From assembly GCA_018711775.1 (NCBI GenBank), contig DVHV01000033.1:1-16769 (forward strand): a stretch of 16,769 nt of DNA, written 5' to 3'. Positions 1 through 6,919 of this stretch are shown here, piece after piece (within the stretch, counting starts at the first letter, position 1; each line of letters opens with the position of its first letter). Both the position numbers and the translations under genes were made by a program. The DNA is from Candidatus Onthocola stercoravium (GTDB taxonomy: Bacteria; Bacillota_I; Bacilli_A; RF39; UBA660). The notes beneath the pieces are model-generated. The model was not told the origin of the DNA, did no database searches, and saw only the letters and a list, made by a program, of their open reading frames with translations.

Positions 1-1
1 A

Positions 2-616
2 AGAAATTCGTTTTCTATTAATAATGCAAGAAGCTCTAAATCTAAACTTAATGTAACTCAATTTGGAAGAATTTGTGAAGATTTAGGAATTGAATTAATA
101 TGTAATAGCAATCCATTATTTAAACCAAATGCAGAAAGAGAAAATGGTACTTTTAAAAGACGTTTAAAAGCAGAGTTAAGACACAATGGCATAACTGCAA
201 TTGATGAAGCAAATAAATATCTAAATGAAGTATTTATTCCTAAAATAAATAATAGATTTTCTTATGAAATTAATCCCCAAAAAAATTTAATGAAAGATAA
301 TCATTATACTGAGGAAGAATTAAACTTTATTATTTCTATTAGACACGAAAGAACTATAGATAATGCTTCGTCATTAAAATATTTCAATAATTATTATTTA
401 CCTGTTGATATAGAAACTGGTGAGGTTATGTCTTTTAAAAGCGGAACAAAATGTGCAGTTGTAAATACATTTGATAATAAATTATTTGGAATTATAGATG
501 AAAAACATTATTTATTGATATTAGTAGAACAACCAACAAATAAAACAACTAATGCATCAAGTAATGGATTCAAGCCAAAAGCAGATAATCCATGGCGAAA
601 ATTTAAAATTAGATAA
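2..616 (+). CDS. IS1202/ISNCY-family DDE transposase, C-terminal part (5' end outside window)
   Basis: The frame is open from position 2 to the TAA at 614-616, about 204 codons. The first ATG in this frame, at 290, is internal and is not the real start. The upstream translation contains QFGRICEDLGIEL, then SNPLFKPNAERENGTFKRRL, then a stretch about EANKYLNEVFIPKINNRF. This is the end of an rve-type catalytic core: the glutamate in AERENGTFK fits the last acidic residue of the DDE triad, and the following helix is typical of the group. The C-terminal region includes a small beta-rich domain and ends in NPWRKFKIR, also usual for these transposases. As known for the family, it would cut and paste the element. 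The visible part shows no frameshift, so the gene may be intact. Confidence 0.8.
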   Translation, partial: RNSFSINNARSSKSKLNVTQFGRICEDLGIELICNSNPLFKPNAERENGTFKRRLKAELRHNGITAIDEANKYLNEVFIPKINNRFSYEINPQKNLMKDNHYTEEELNFIISIRHERTIDNASSLKYFNNYYLPVDIETGEVMSFKSGTKCAVVNTFDNKLFGIIDEKHYLLILVEQPTNKTTNASSNGFKPKADNPWRKFKIR

Positions 617-618
617 TA

Positions 619-635
619 TTGGGGCTTTGCCCCAA
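619..635. repeat. GC-rich hairpin just after the transposase stop
   Basis: TTGGGGC (619-625) pairs perfectly with GCCCCAA (629-635) around a TTT loop, followed by an ACCCC run. It stands out in otherwise AT-rich DNA and lies two bases after the transposase stop. It has no T-run of its own, so it may be a pause or processing structure or part of the IS rather than a terminator. Confidence 0.55.
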
Positions 636-663
636 ACCCCAAGGTTTATCGCTTTATGACTCC

Positions 664-719
664 GAAAAAAGGAAGTAAAATAAAAGAAGTCAACACATTA
701 TAATCGACTTCCTTTTTCG
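664..719 (+). terminator. Terminator-like hairpin downstream of the transposase
   Basis: GAAAAAAGGAAGT at 664-676 is nearly complementary to ACTTCCTTTTTCG at 707-719. A shorter nested pairing, GAAGTC (686-691) with GACTTC (706-711), uses the same right arm and is followed by CTTTTT. Either pairing would act as a terminator for the transposase message. The two alternatives share one arm and cannot form together. This may insulate fmt from IS transcription. Confidence 0.5.
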
Positions 720-810
720 TATGTCATTACTTAGTGCTCTGGTTGCTCCTCAGCATTGCCATATCCCCTAAGCAATAATTATATTGTATATTATTTCATT
801 AAAATTTCAA

Positions 811-904
811 TAGGACATTTTAACTTAAAAATAACTTTTCAGAATATTTTATTAGGACATTTTAACTTAAAAACGTACTTACAAAAATAGGACATTTTAA
901 AAAA
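811..904. repeat. Three direct repeats at the IS right end
   Basis: Copies start at 811, 853 and 889, spaced 42 and 36 bases apart. The first two share TAGGACATTTTAACTTAAAA exactly, and the third keeps TAGGACATTTTAA and then diverges into A-rich sequence. They lie between the transposase terminator and the fmt promoter in the same orientation. I infer transposase-binding subterminal repeats. No left end is available to confirm this. Confidence 0.7.
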
Positions 905-950
905 CAAATCACATATGAGTTTTTCTTTTGTTTCAATATGCAGAGATATG

Positions 951-959
951 TGATATAAT
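951..959 (+). promoter_or_regulatory. Extended -10 promoter for fmt
   Basis: TGATATAAT is a perfect TGnTATAAT extended -10, with the hexamer at 954-959. There is only a weak -35 candidate (TTTCAA at 931-936, 17-base spacer), as is common when the extended -10 is present. Transcription would begin at about 966. It lies just beyond the presumed IS end, so the element has not obviously removed the promoter core. Confidence 0.6.
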
Positions 960-978
960 TTAAGAGATGGTGATGCTT

Positions 979-1908
979 GTGAAAGATAAAAATGTAGTAT
1001 TTATGGGAACTCCGGATTTTGCTGTTCCAGTATTAGAAATGTTAATTGAAAAAACAAATGTCGTAATGGTTGTTACACAACCTGATAAGGTTGTTGGTAG
1101 AAAGAAAGAGCTAGTATATAGTCCAGTTAAAAAAGTAGCAATGGAGCACAAGATACCTGTTTTTCAACCAATTAAAATTAGACATGATTATGAAGAACTA
1201 AAAAGATTGGATATTGATTTGATTGTTACTTGTGCTTATGGGCAAATAATACCTAAAGAAGTATTAGAAATGCCTAAGCATGGTTGTGTTAATGTTCATG
1301 CATCAATTTTACCTAAATATCGTGGGGCTGCTCCAATTCAATGGGCAATTATGAATGGAGATAAAAAAACAGGTGTAACAATTATGTTTATGGATGAAGG
1401 TATGGATACTGGAGATATTATAAAAATTGCTGAAATACCAATCGAAGAAGATGATAATGTTGGAACTATGCATGATAAATTATCTGTTCTTGGTAGAGAT
1501 ACCTTAGAAAGTGTTTTAAATAATATTTTAAATGGTATTGTGATAGGGATAAAACAAACTGATGATTATACACTTGCTCCGATGATAAAAAGAGAAGATG
1601 AAAGAATTAATTTTAATGATGATGGAATAAATATTATAAATAAAATAAGGGCTTTAAATCCATGGCCTCTTGCTAATATTATGATTGATGGTAAAGAAAT
1701 TAAAGTAATTGATGCAGAATTTAAAAAGACTAGCAGTAAAAGTAAAGGAAAAGTTGTTGAAGTAAGTAAGGGATTATTTGGTATAAGTTGTCGGGATGGA
1801 ATAATATATTTAAAAAGAGTAAAACCATTTGGAAAAAAAGAAATGGATATAAATAGTTTTGTAAATGGGATAAATAAGGAAGAATACTTAAATAAGGTGG
1901 TAGATTAA
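979..1908 (+). CDS. fmt: Methionyl-tRNA formyltransferase
   Basis: Fmt transfers a formyl group from 10-formyl-tetrahydrofolate to methionyl initiator tRNA in the cytoplasm. The N-terminal half carries GTPDFAVP, NVHASILPKYRGAAPIQ and FMDEGMDTGD, which supply the expected catalytic Asn, His and Asp (N105, H107 and D143 from the GTG start). The C-terminal half is the usual tRNA-binding domain with NPWPLA. I prefer GTG at 979, giving 309 residues and the family-typical beginning MKDKNVVFMGTPDF. GGTGAT at 969-974 is a well-spaced ribosome-binding site for it. ATG codons at 967 and 973 are in frame but would sit at or almost at the predicted transcript start with no binding site. The next gene starts two bases after the stop. 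Identification is secure; the start is less so. Confidence 0.95.
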   Translation: MKDKNVVFMGTPDFAVPVLEMLIEKTNVVMVVTQPDKVVGRKKELVYSPVKKVAMEHKIPVFQPIKIRHDYEELKRLDIDLIVTCAYGQIIPKEVLEMPKHGCVNVHASILPKYRGAAPIQWAIMNGDKKTGVTIMFMDEGMDTGDIIKIAEIPIEEDDNVGTMHDKLSVLGRDTLESVLNNILNGIVIGIKQTDDYTLAPMIKREDERINFNDDGINIINKIRALNPWPLANIMIDGKEIKVIDAEFKKTSSKSKGKVVEVSKGLFGISCRDGIIYLKRVKPFGKKEMDINSFVNGINKEEYLNKVVD

Positions 1909-1909
1909 G

Positions 1910-2569
1910 ATGGATAATAAGAATAATTTTTGGCAATCAGAAAAAGGTAAGGCTGCTATTAAGCTTGGATTATGGATGATTTTTATTATCATTTTAATTG
2001 TAATAGTGATATTTTCAGAAAGAAATAATGTTGGTGATAATGTAAATAATATCGATACACCAACCGATGGAAATACAGAAGTGGAGACTCCGGTTTATGA
2101 ATTTGTAAATTATAGAGAAATGCAAGATAAGTTACTGGAAAATAACTATGAATATGTTTATACAATAAGTAATTTAGATAGTAAATATATTTATAGTGGT
2201 ATGAAAAGTGATGGTAAAGAAATAGGATATAGAGAAGATGCAAGTGGTGTAATTAAATATTACATTGATGAAACTGGTACTTATCAAGTAAATTTAGATA
2301 ATGCTTTATTAATTGATACATTATATCAAAATGTTGATGCAAGTTATTTGGATATTAATATGCTTTTTGAAAATTTGAGTGAATATTTATATTCGGTTGA
2401 TAAAAATGAAGGATTGCGAACAATTACGTATGATAAGGATGGATATCAAGTTAGTGTTTTAACTGATACAGAAAATATTAAAAGTATTACAATAGTTGTT
2501 GATACAACTACTTATGAGTTGGAATTTAACGAAGTAGGGGAGTGTGAAGGAATAGATTTTGCTATTTAG
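1910..2569 (+). CDS. Membrane-anchored protein of unknown function
   Basis: I do not recognise this 219-residue protein. A short charged N-terminus is followed by one strongly hydrophobic segment at about residues 19-36 with no lipobox, so it is probably a single-pass anchor with the rest outside the cell. An acidic Asn/Thr-rich linker (about 37-62) leads into a mixed alpha/beta region rich in Tyr and Asp. AAGGTGG at 1894-1900 is a good ribosome-binding site nine bases before the ATG. The start lies two bases after fmt, so the two are cotranscribed. In Bacillus this position, between fmt and rlmN, holds rsmB, and this protein has no methyltransferase features. It could be a lineage-specific envelope protein linked with the adjacent lipid-synthesis gene, but that is only context. 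Confidence 0.75.
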   Translation: MDNKNNFWQSEKGKAAIKLGLWMIFIIILIVIVIFSERNNVGDNVNNIDTPTDGNTEVETPVYEFVNYREMQDKLLENNYEYVYTISNLDSKYIYSGMKSDGKEIGYREDASGVIKYYIDETGTYQVNLDNALLIDTLYQNVDASYLDINMLFENLSEYLYSVDKNEGLRTITYDKDGYQVSVLTDTENIKSITIVVDTTTYELEFNEVGECEGIDFAI

Positions 2570-2586
2570 TAGAGCAGGGGGATACA

Positions 2587-3360
2587 ATGAATAAATGGTT
2601 TAAATTTGGAATAACTAACTTTTTTACGGCACTTAGAGCAGCAGGTATTGTTTGCTTAATTCCGGTTTTTAAAATATATGGTGGGCTTGCTACAGCATTA
2701 CTTTCAGCAGGGTGTTTTGCCACAGATTTTATCGATGGTATACTTGCTCGAAAACTTAAATCATCGACTTTTTTTGGAAGCCTTTTTGATGCTATTAGTG
2801 ATAAAGCGTTTTTAATTGTCAATATGATACTTTTGATGAGTATTACCCCACTGGCAATAGTGCCCATTTTAGCGGAACTAGGCATTGCGACGGTTCAAAG
2901 TTTGAAATATCAAAAGAATATGAATGTTCAATCAAATATTTTTGGAAAAGTTAAAATGTGGGTCGCAGGAATTACAATTTCTTTAACATATTTATTGACT
3001 GATTTAACATTTGTCGACTATTTAGGGGCTGATTTGGCTACAAAAATATCTGAATTAGGAAACTTGAAGTTGTTTGGTATTACATTGGCTCCATTGGTTT
3101 TAAGTGAAATCGCGACATTAAGTAGTTATATTAAAGAGTTTATTGATGATAAAAAAGAAGTATTAGAAGAGGAAAAAGTAACTATTGATGAAGTAAAAAA
3201 TACCGAAGAATTACCAGAAAGAAAAGCCGAAGAAAAGTTAGAAAGTCATATCGCTAATATGAGTTTAAAAGATATGTTGTTTGATCATGATTTTTATGAA
3301 AAATATAAAGATGAAGGAAATTTAAAGTTGATAAGAAGTATGGCTAAGAAGAAAAAGTAA
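2587..3360 (+). CDS. pgsA: CDP-alcohol phosphatidyltransferase (PgsA-like) with charged C-terminal tail
   Basis: The complete family signature D-x2-DG-x2-AR-x8-G-x3-D-x3-D is present: D47, D50, G51, A54, R55, G64, D68 and D72. These Asp residues bind the metals and CDP-diacylglycerol. The N-terminal TNFFTALR resembles the start of PgsA, so the likely reaction is CDP-diacylglycerol plus glycerol-3-phosphate to phosphatidylglycerophosphate at the membrane. Several hydrophobic segments fill residues 1-175. At 257 residues it is longer than the usual 180-200. The extra is a charged tail from about residue 185, rich in Glu and Lys and ending in KKKK. AGGGGGAT at 2576-2583 precedes the ATG. The substrate is not provable from sequence, and another family member could carry the main PgsA role. 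The symbol is therefore tentative. Confidence 0.82.
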   Translation: MNKWFKFGITNFFTALRAAGIVCLIPVFKIYGGLATALLSAGCFATDFIDGILARKLKSSTFFGSLFDAISDKAFLIVNMILLMSITPLAIVPILAELGIATVQSLKYQKNMNVQSNIFGKVKMWVAGITISLTYLLTDLTFVDYLGADLATKISELGNLKLFGITLAPLVLSEIATLSSYIKEFIDDKKEVLEEEKVTIDEVKNTEELPERKAEEKLESHIANMSLKDMLFDHDFYEKYKDEGNLKLIRSMAKKKK

Positions 3361-3373
3361 AATTTTTCTTCTT
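3346..3373 (+). terminator. AT-rich hairpin spanning the pgsA-like stop codon
   Basis: AAGAAGAAAAA (3346-3356) and TTTTTCTTCTT (3363-3373) form a perfect 11-bp inverted repeat around GTAAAA. The TAA stop lies in the loop. The right arm is itself T-rich and is followed by TTT. With only three G-C pairs it would be a weak terminator, perhaps allowing read-through into the rlmN operon. Confidence 0.45.
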
Positions 3374-3376
3374 TTG

Positions 3377-3385
3377 TGGTATAAT
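3377..3385 (+). promoter_or_regulatory. Extended -10 promoter placing the start site at the rlmN ATG
   Basis: TGGTATAAT is a perfect TGnTATAAT extended -10, with the hexamer at 3380-3385. The expected transcription start, six to eight bases further, falls at 3391-3393, on the A of the rlmN ATG at 3392. No convincing -35 is visible. The element overlaps the tail of the preceding hairpin region. Confidence 0.6.
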
Positions 3386-3391
3386 GGGTGT

Positions 3392-4408
3392 ATGAAGAAT
3401 TTATTTGGTTTTACAAAAGAAATGTTAGAAGAATATTTTATTGATATGGGTGAGAAAAAATATAAAGCCACCCAAGTTTTTGAGTGGTTGTATCGTCATA
3501 ATGAATATGATATTAGCAAGTTTTCTAATATAAAAAAAGAGATACTTATTAAAATGCAAAATGACTTTACAACGGAATTTATCAATATAGAAAAGGTTTT
3601 AGAAGGGTCTGATGTTAAAAAGTTTTTATTTAGACTTCTAGATGGTGAAAAAATCGAAGCTGTTTTGATGGAACATAATTATGGATTGTCAGTTTGTGTT
3701 TCCAGTCAAGTCGGTTGTAATATGGGATGTAAGTTTTGTGAAAGCGGACGACTTAAAAAAGTAAGAAATCTAGAGGCTTATGAGATTGCCCAACAAATAC
3801 TTCTTATTCAAAAATATATAAATAAGAGGATTGATAGTGTTGTTGTGATGGGTATTGGGGAACCATTTGATAATTATGATAATATTATTAAATTTATTAA
3901 GATAATTAATGATTCTTATGGTCTTGCTATTGGAGCTAGACATATAACGGTATCTACTTGTGGATTGGTGCCAAAAATTGATGAATTTAGTGATCTTAAT
4001 TTACAGGTTAATTTAGCATTATCTTTGCATGCAGCAACTGATGAAGTGCGAAATAAAATCATGCCTGTCAATAAAGTGTATAATGTTGACACTGTAATTG
4101 CAGCAATTAAGCGATATATTGCCAAAACTAATAGACGAGTAACTATAGAATATGTTATGCTTAATATGGTTAATGATAGCACTGAAGATGCACAAGAGTT
4201 AGCCAAACTATTAAAAGGTATGAATGTTTATGTCAATTTAATTCCATACAACGAGACTAAAAACATAGAGTTTAGTAAGAGTAATAAAGATAGAATAAAT
4301 AAATTTTATGACTCTTTAATGAAAAATGGAATTAATGTAACTGTTCGAAGAGAATTTGGCGGCAATATAAAAGCAGCATGTGGACAGTTAAGAAGCGAGA
4401 GTGATTAA
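3392..4408 (+). CDS. rlmN: 23S rRNA (adenine2503-C2)/tRNA methyltransferase RlmN, probably leaderless
   Basis: This radical-SAM enzyme methylates C2 of A2503 in 23S rRNA and A37 in some tRNAs. From the ATG at 3392 (338 residues) it has the iron-sulfur cluster motif C-x3-C-x2-C (C109, C113, C116). The two catalytic cysteines are C102 in VCVSSQVGC and C330 in AACGQL, with MGIGEP at 153-158. An upstream in-frame TTG at 3374 would add six residues. It lies before the -10 element and has no ribosome-binding site, so I reject it. There is also no ribosome-binding site for the ATG, which fits a leaderless transcript. The stop overlaps the start of prpC by eight bases. Cfr-type resistance methyltransferases are related, but the operon position and overall pattern favour RlmN. 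Confidence 0.95.
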   Translation: MKNLFGFTKEMLEEYFIDMGEKKYKATQVFEWLYRHNEYDISKFSNIKKEILIKMQNDFTTEFINIEKVLEGSDVKKFLFRLLDGEKIEAVLMEHNYGLSVCVSSQVGCNMGCKFCESGRLKKVRNLEAYEIAQQILLIQKYINKRIDSVVVMGIGEPFDNYDNIIKFIKIINDSYGLAIGARHITVSTCGLVPKIDEFSDLNLQVNLALSLHAATDEVRNKIMPVNKVYNVDTVIAAIKRYIAKTNRRVTIEYVMLNMVNDSTEDAQELAKLLKGMNVYVNLIPYNETKNIEFSKSNKDRINKFYDSLMKNGINVTVRREFGGNIKAACGQLRSESD

Positions 4409-5156
4409 TACGAAATCTTTTTATTTGACGGATACAGGAAGAGTTAGAGAACATAATGAAGATAGCGTAACTATCTTGAAAAATATGAATGGTGAATATC
4501 TACTTGTTGTTGCTGATGGTATGGGAGGACACAGAAAAGGTGAAGTTGCCAGTGCCCTTACTGTTACGCATTTAGGTAAAAGATTTACTGAAAGTGCCTC
4601 AATTGGTACAAAAATCGATGCCGTAAATTGGCTTAGCGATAACATAAATGAAATAAATAGAGAAATTTTAGATTATGGCGAAAAGAATGAAAATTCTAAA
4701 GGATTAGGTACAACTGTTGTTGCAGCAATTGTGACGAAAGAATTCTTGATTTTTGCTAATATCGGAGATTCATCTGGTTATGTTATGAAAAATAATAAAT
4801 TACATAGAGTAACTAAACCGCACACATTAGTAAATTTATTAGTTGATGCGGGAGATTTAACTGAGGAACAGGCTAAAACGCATCCAAAGAAAAATGTGCT
4901 AATGAAAGCCTTGGGTGCGGCGGAAAAGGCTGAACCAGACATTTTTGATGTTGACAATGGTAGCACTGAAGTATTTTTATGTAGTGATGGAGTAACTTCG
5001 TTACTTAATGATGATCAAATAGAAAAAGTTTTATTAGAAACTAATCTTACTGTGGAGGAAAAAGTTATTAAACTCATAAAGAAATGTAATGCAAGGGGGG
5101 GAACTGACAATATATCTATTGCCTATTTAGTTCGAGAAAGTGGTGATTTGGCATGA
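4401..5156 (+). CDS. prpC: PP2C-family serine/threonine protein phosphatase
   Basis: This cytoplasmic phosphatase reverses phosphorylation by the PASTA kinase encoded next. The PP2C motifs occur in order: TDTGRVREHNEDS near the N-terminus, VADGMGGH, GTTVVAAIV, ANIGDSSGYV, LCSDGVT and RGGTDNISIAYLV. They include all the Asp residues expected to hold the two metal ions. The length of 251 residues is normal. The start is GTG at 4401, eight bases inside rlmN, with only a poor ribosome-binding site, so translation is probably coupled to rlmN. It is the only gene in the window ending in TGA, and an in-frame TAA follows directly. The stop overlaps the prkC ATG by four bases. Placement between rlmN and prkC is the standard Bacilli order. 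Confidence 0.95.
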   Translation: MINTKSFYLTDTGRVREHNEDSVTILKNMNGEYLLVVADGMGGHRKGEVASALTVTHLGKRFTESASIGTKIDAVNWLSDNINEINREILDYGEKNENSKGLGTTVVAAIVTKEFLIFANIGDSSGYVMKNNKLHRVTKPHTLVNLLVDAGDLTEEQAKTHPKKNVLMKALGAAEKAEPDIFDVDNGSTEVFLCSDGVTSLLNDDQIEKVLLETNLTVEEKVIKLIKKCNARGGTDNISIAYLVRESGDLA

Positions 5157-6919
5157 TAATGAAGGGGCAAAAAATTAGTGATCGATACCAAATAATTAAA
5201 TCGATTGGTGAAGGCGGTATGGCTAATGTTTATTTAGCCTATGACACTATACTTGATCGTAATGTTGCGGTTAAAGTTTTACGTGGAGATTTAGCCACTG
5301 ATGAAAAATTTGTCCGTCGTTTCCAAAGAGAGGCTTTATCAGCAAGTAGTTTATCTAATCCTAATATTGTAGAAGTTTATGATGTCGGAGAAGATAACGG
5401 TGAATATTATATTGTCATGGAATATGTCGAAGGAAAACATTTAAAAAATTTATTAAAAAAACGTGGCAAACTGACAGTTCCAGAAGTTATCGATATAGTT
5501 TTACAGATAACCAATGGTCTTAGTGTTGCTCATGACTCTTATATAATTCATAGAGACATAAAACCTCAAAATATACTCATACTAGATAATGGATTAATAA
5601 AAATAACAGACTTTGGTATAGCAGTTGCTATGAATGCAACACAGTTAACACAAACCAATTCTGTAATGGGTAGTGTTCATTATCTTCCACCTGAGCAAGC
5701 AAGTGGGAAAGGAGCAACTCTTCAAAGTGATATTTATTCTATTGGTATTTTAATGTATGAATTATTAACTGGCAAACTTCCATTTAAAGGAGATAATGCT
5801 GTTGAAATAGCCCTTAAGCATTTAAAAGAACCGATGCCAAGTATTAGAGATGAGATCCCTGATATACCACAGAGTGTTGAAAATATCATTTTAAAAGCAA
5901 CAGCCAAAAATCCTAAAAACAGATATGCTGATGCAAGAGAAATGCATGAAGATTTAAAAACATGTCTAGATGAATCGAGGGCTAATGAATTAAAAATTAC
6001 ATTTAAGTATCCAGAACATGATTATGATGATACTAAATTATTAAAAACTGTAAAAGAACCAAAGAAAGAAACTAAAAAAGATGAAAAGAAGGACATTAAG
6101 GATGGTGAAGAAATTATAGCAAAGCGTATTAATAAAAATGAATCTAAATCACAAAATAAAATAATTATAATACTTGCTAGTATTTTTGTAGGTTTAGTAG
6201 TAATTATCACAACGATATTTGTTTTAATCCCTTATATTACTTCTTCAAGACAAGAGGCTGTTCCAGATGTTTCCGGTTATACAGTTAGTGAAGCAATTAA
6301 CGCTTTACAAGATGCAGGATTTATTGTTGCAGATGAGCAAAGAAGTGAAGCAAGTGATACTATTGATGAAGGCTTAGTTACTAAAACTTCACCAGCAGCA
6401 GGATCAATTAGAAAAGAAGGAACAGAGATAATACTTTATATCTCTTTAGGGGATGTAACGGTTGAAATTGAGGATTATACTGGTCAAAACTACAACGAAG
6501 TTAGAGGACGACTTGAAGCACTTAATATTGTAGTTTATATTGAAAGTAGAGATATTCCTGAAGGTGATGATCCAGCAGATTATGAAGAAGGAATAGTTAT
6601 GGATCAATCAATAGAACCTGGAGAAAGATTATCTGAAGGAGATTCGATAACTTTATATATTCCAAAATTAGATAATAAATATCCAGACTTTGTTTTAGAT
6701 GAGTATACAGTTGCTGAAGTTGAAGAATTTGCTGAGGATTACGGTATTAATTTAACAATAAATTATGAAGACACTACCGAATATGAACCTGGTACAATTA
6801 TTAGACAAAGTAGAGCAGCGGGAACAACCGTTGTAGAAGGTGCAAGACTTACAATAACTGTTGCTCGGGAACCAAGTAGTGAAACTGAAGAACCAGATGA
6901 TAGCGGAGGATTAGAATAA
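5153..6919 (+). CDS. prkC: Membrane serine/threonine kinase with three PASTA domains
   Basis: PrkC-type kinases sense muropeptides or lipid II outside the cell and phosphorylate cell-wall, division and translation proteins inside. The kinase domain covers about residues 10-270: glycine loop GEGGMANV (19-26), lysine K41 in VAVKVL, catalytic loop HRDIKPQN (133-140), DFG (153-155), PPEQA (179-183) and DIYSIGILMYELLTG. A charged juxtamembrane linker (290-335) leads to one membrane segment (about 337-361). Three extracellular PASTA repeats follow at about 368-434, 435-505 and 510-571. A short acidic Ser/Glu tail ends the protein. All catalytic residues are present, so it should be active. ATG 5153 fits GGTGAT at 5142-5147 better than the in-frame ATG at 5159. 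It shares ATGA with prpC and TAATG with rsgA. Confidence 0.97.
   Translation: MIMKGQKISDRYQIIKSIGEGGMANVYLAYDTILDRNVAVKVLRGDLATDEKFVRRFQREALSASSLSNPNIVEVYDVGEDNGEYYIVMEYVEGKHLKNLLKKRGKLTVPEVIDIVLQITNGLSVAHDSYIIHRDIKPQNILILDNGLIKITDFGIAVAMNATQLTQTNSVMGSVHYLPPEQASGKGATLQSDIYSIGILMYELLTGKLPFKGDNAVEIALKHLKEPMPSIRDEIPDIPQSVENIILKATAKNPKNRYADAREMHEDLKTCLDESRANELKITFKYPEHDYDDTKLLKTVKEPKKETKKDEKKDIKDGEEIIAKRINKNESKSQNKIIIILASIFVGLVVIITTIFVLIPYITSSRQEAVPDVSGYTVSEAINALQDAGFIVADEQRSEASDTIDEGLVTKTSPAAGSIRKEGTEIILYISLGDVTVEIEDYTGQNYNEVRGRLEALNIVVYIESRDIPEGDDPADYEEGIVMDQSIEPGERLSEGDSITLYIPKLDNKYPDFVLDEYTVAEVEEFAEDYGINLTINYEDTTEYEPGTIIRQSRAAGTTVVEGARLTITVAREPSSETEEPDDSGGLE

Larger units (their letters stand above)
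1..904 (+). mobile_element. Right-hand part of an IS1202/ISNCY-type insertion sequence
   Basis: The window opens inside a transposase reading frame, so the left end of the element is missing. After the transposase stop come a GC-rich hairpin, a terminator-like hairpin with a T-run, and three direct copies of a TAGGACATTTTAA motif at 811, 853 and 889. The last copy ends about 60 bases before the fmt promoter. I infer that the repeats are subterminal transposase-binding sites and that the element ends near 904. No target-site duplication can be tested because the left end is outside the window. The family call rests on the transposase C-terminus. The exact boundary is a guess. Confidence 0.6.

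Noticed and set aside
833..860. A dif-like sequence (ACTT, then AGAATAT) near the IS end
   Set aside because: By eye it matches the Bacillus subtilis dif consensus as I remember it at about 17 of 28 positions. That is not convincing in such AT-rich DNA, and it overlaps one of the IS repeats.
2562..2885. Open frames on the minus strand opposite pgsA and many other genes
   Set aside because: They lack ribosome-binding sites and recognisable domains, and they lie fully opposite well-identified genes, so they are shadows.
3374..3391. TTG start for rlmN adding MWYNGC
   Set aside because: It lies upstream of the -10 element with no ribosome-binding site, and the added residues are not typical of RlmN.
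5153..5159. Mycoplasma code (TGA as Trp) suggested by the low use of TGA stops
   Set aside because: All visible Trp codons are TGG and prpC ends correctly at TGA, although the TAA right behind it means that this single site is not decisive.
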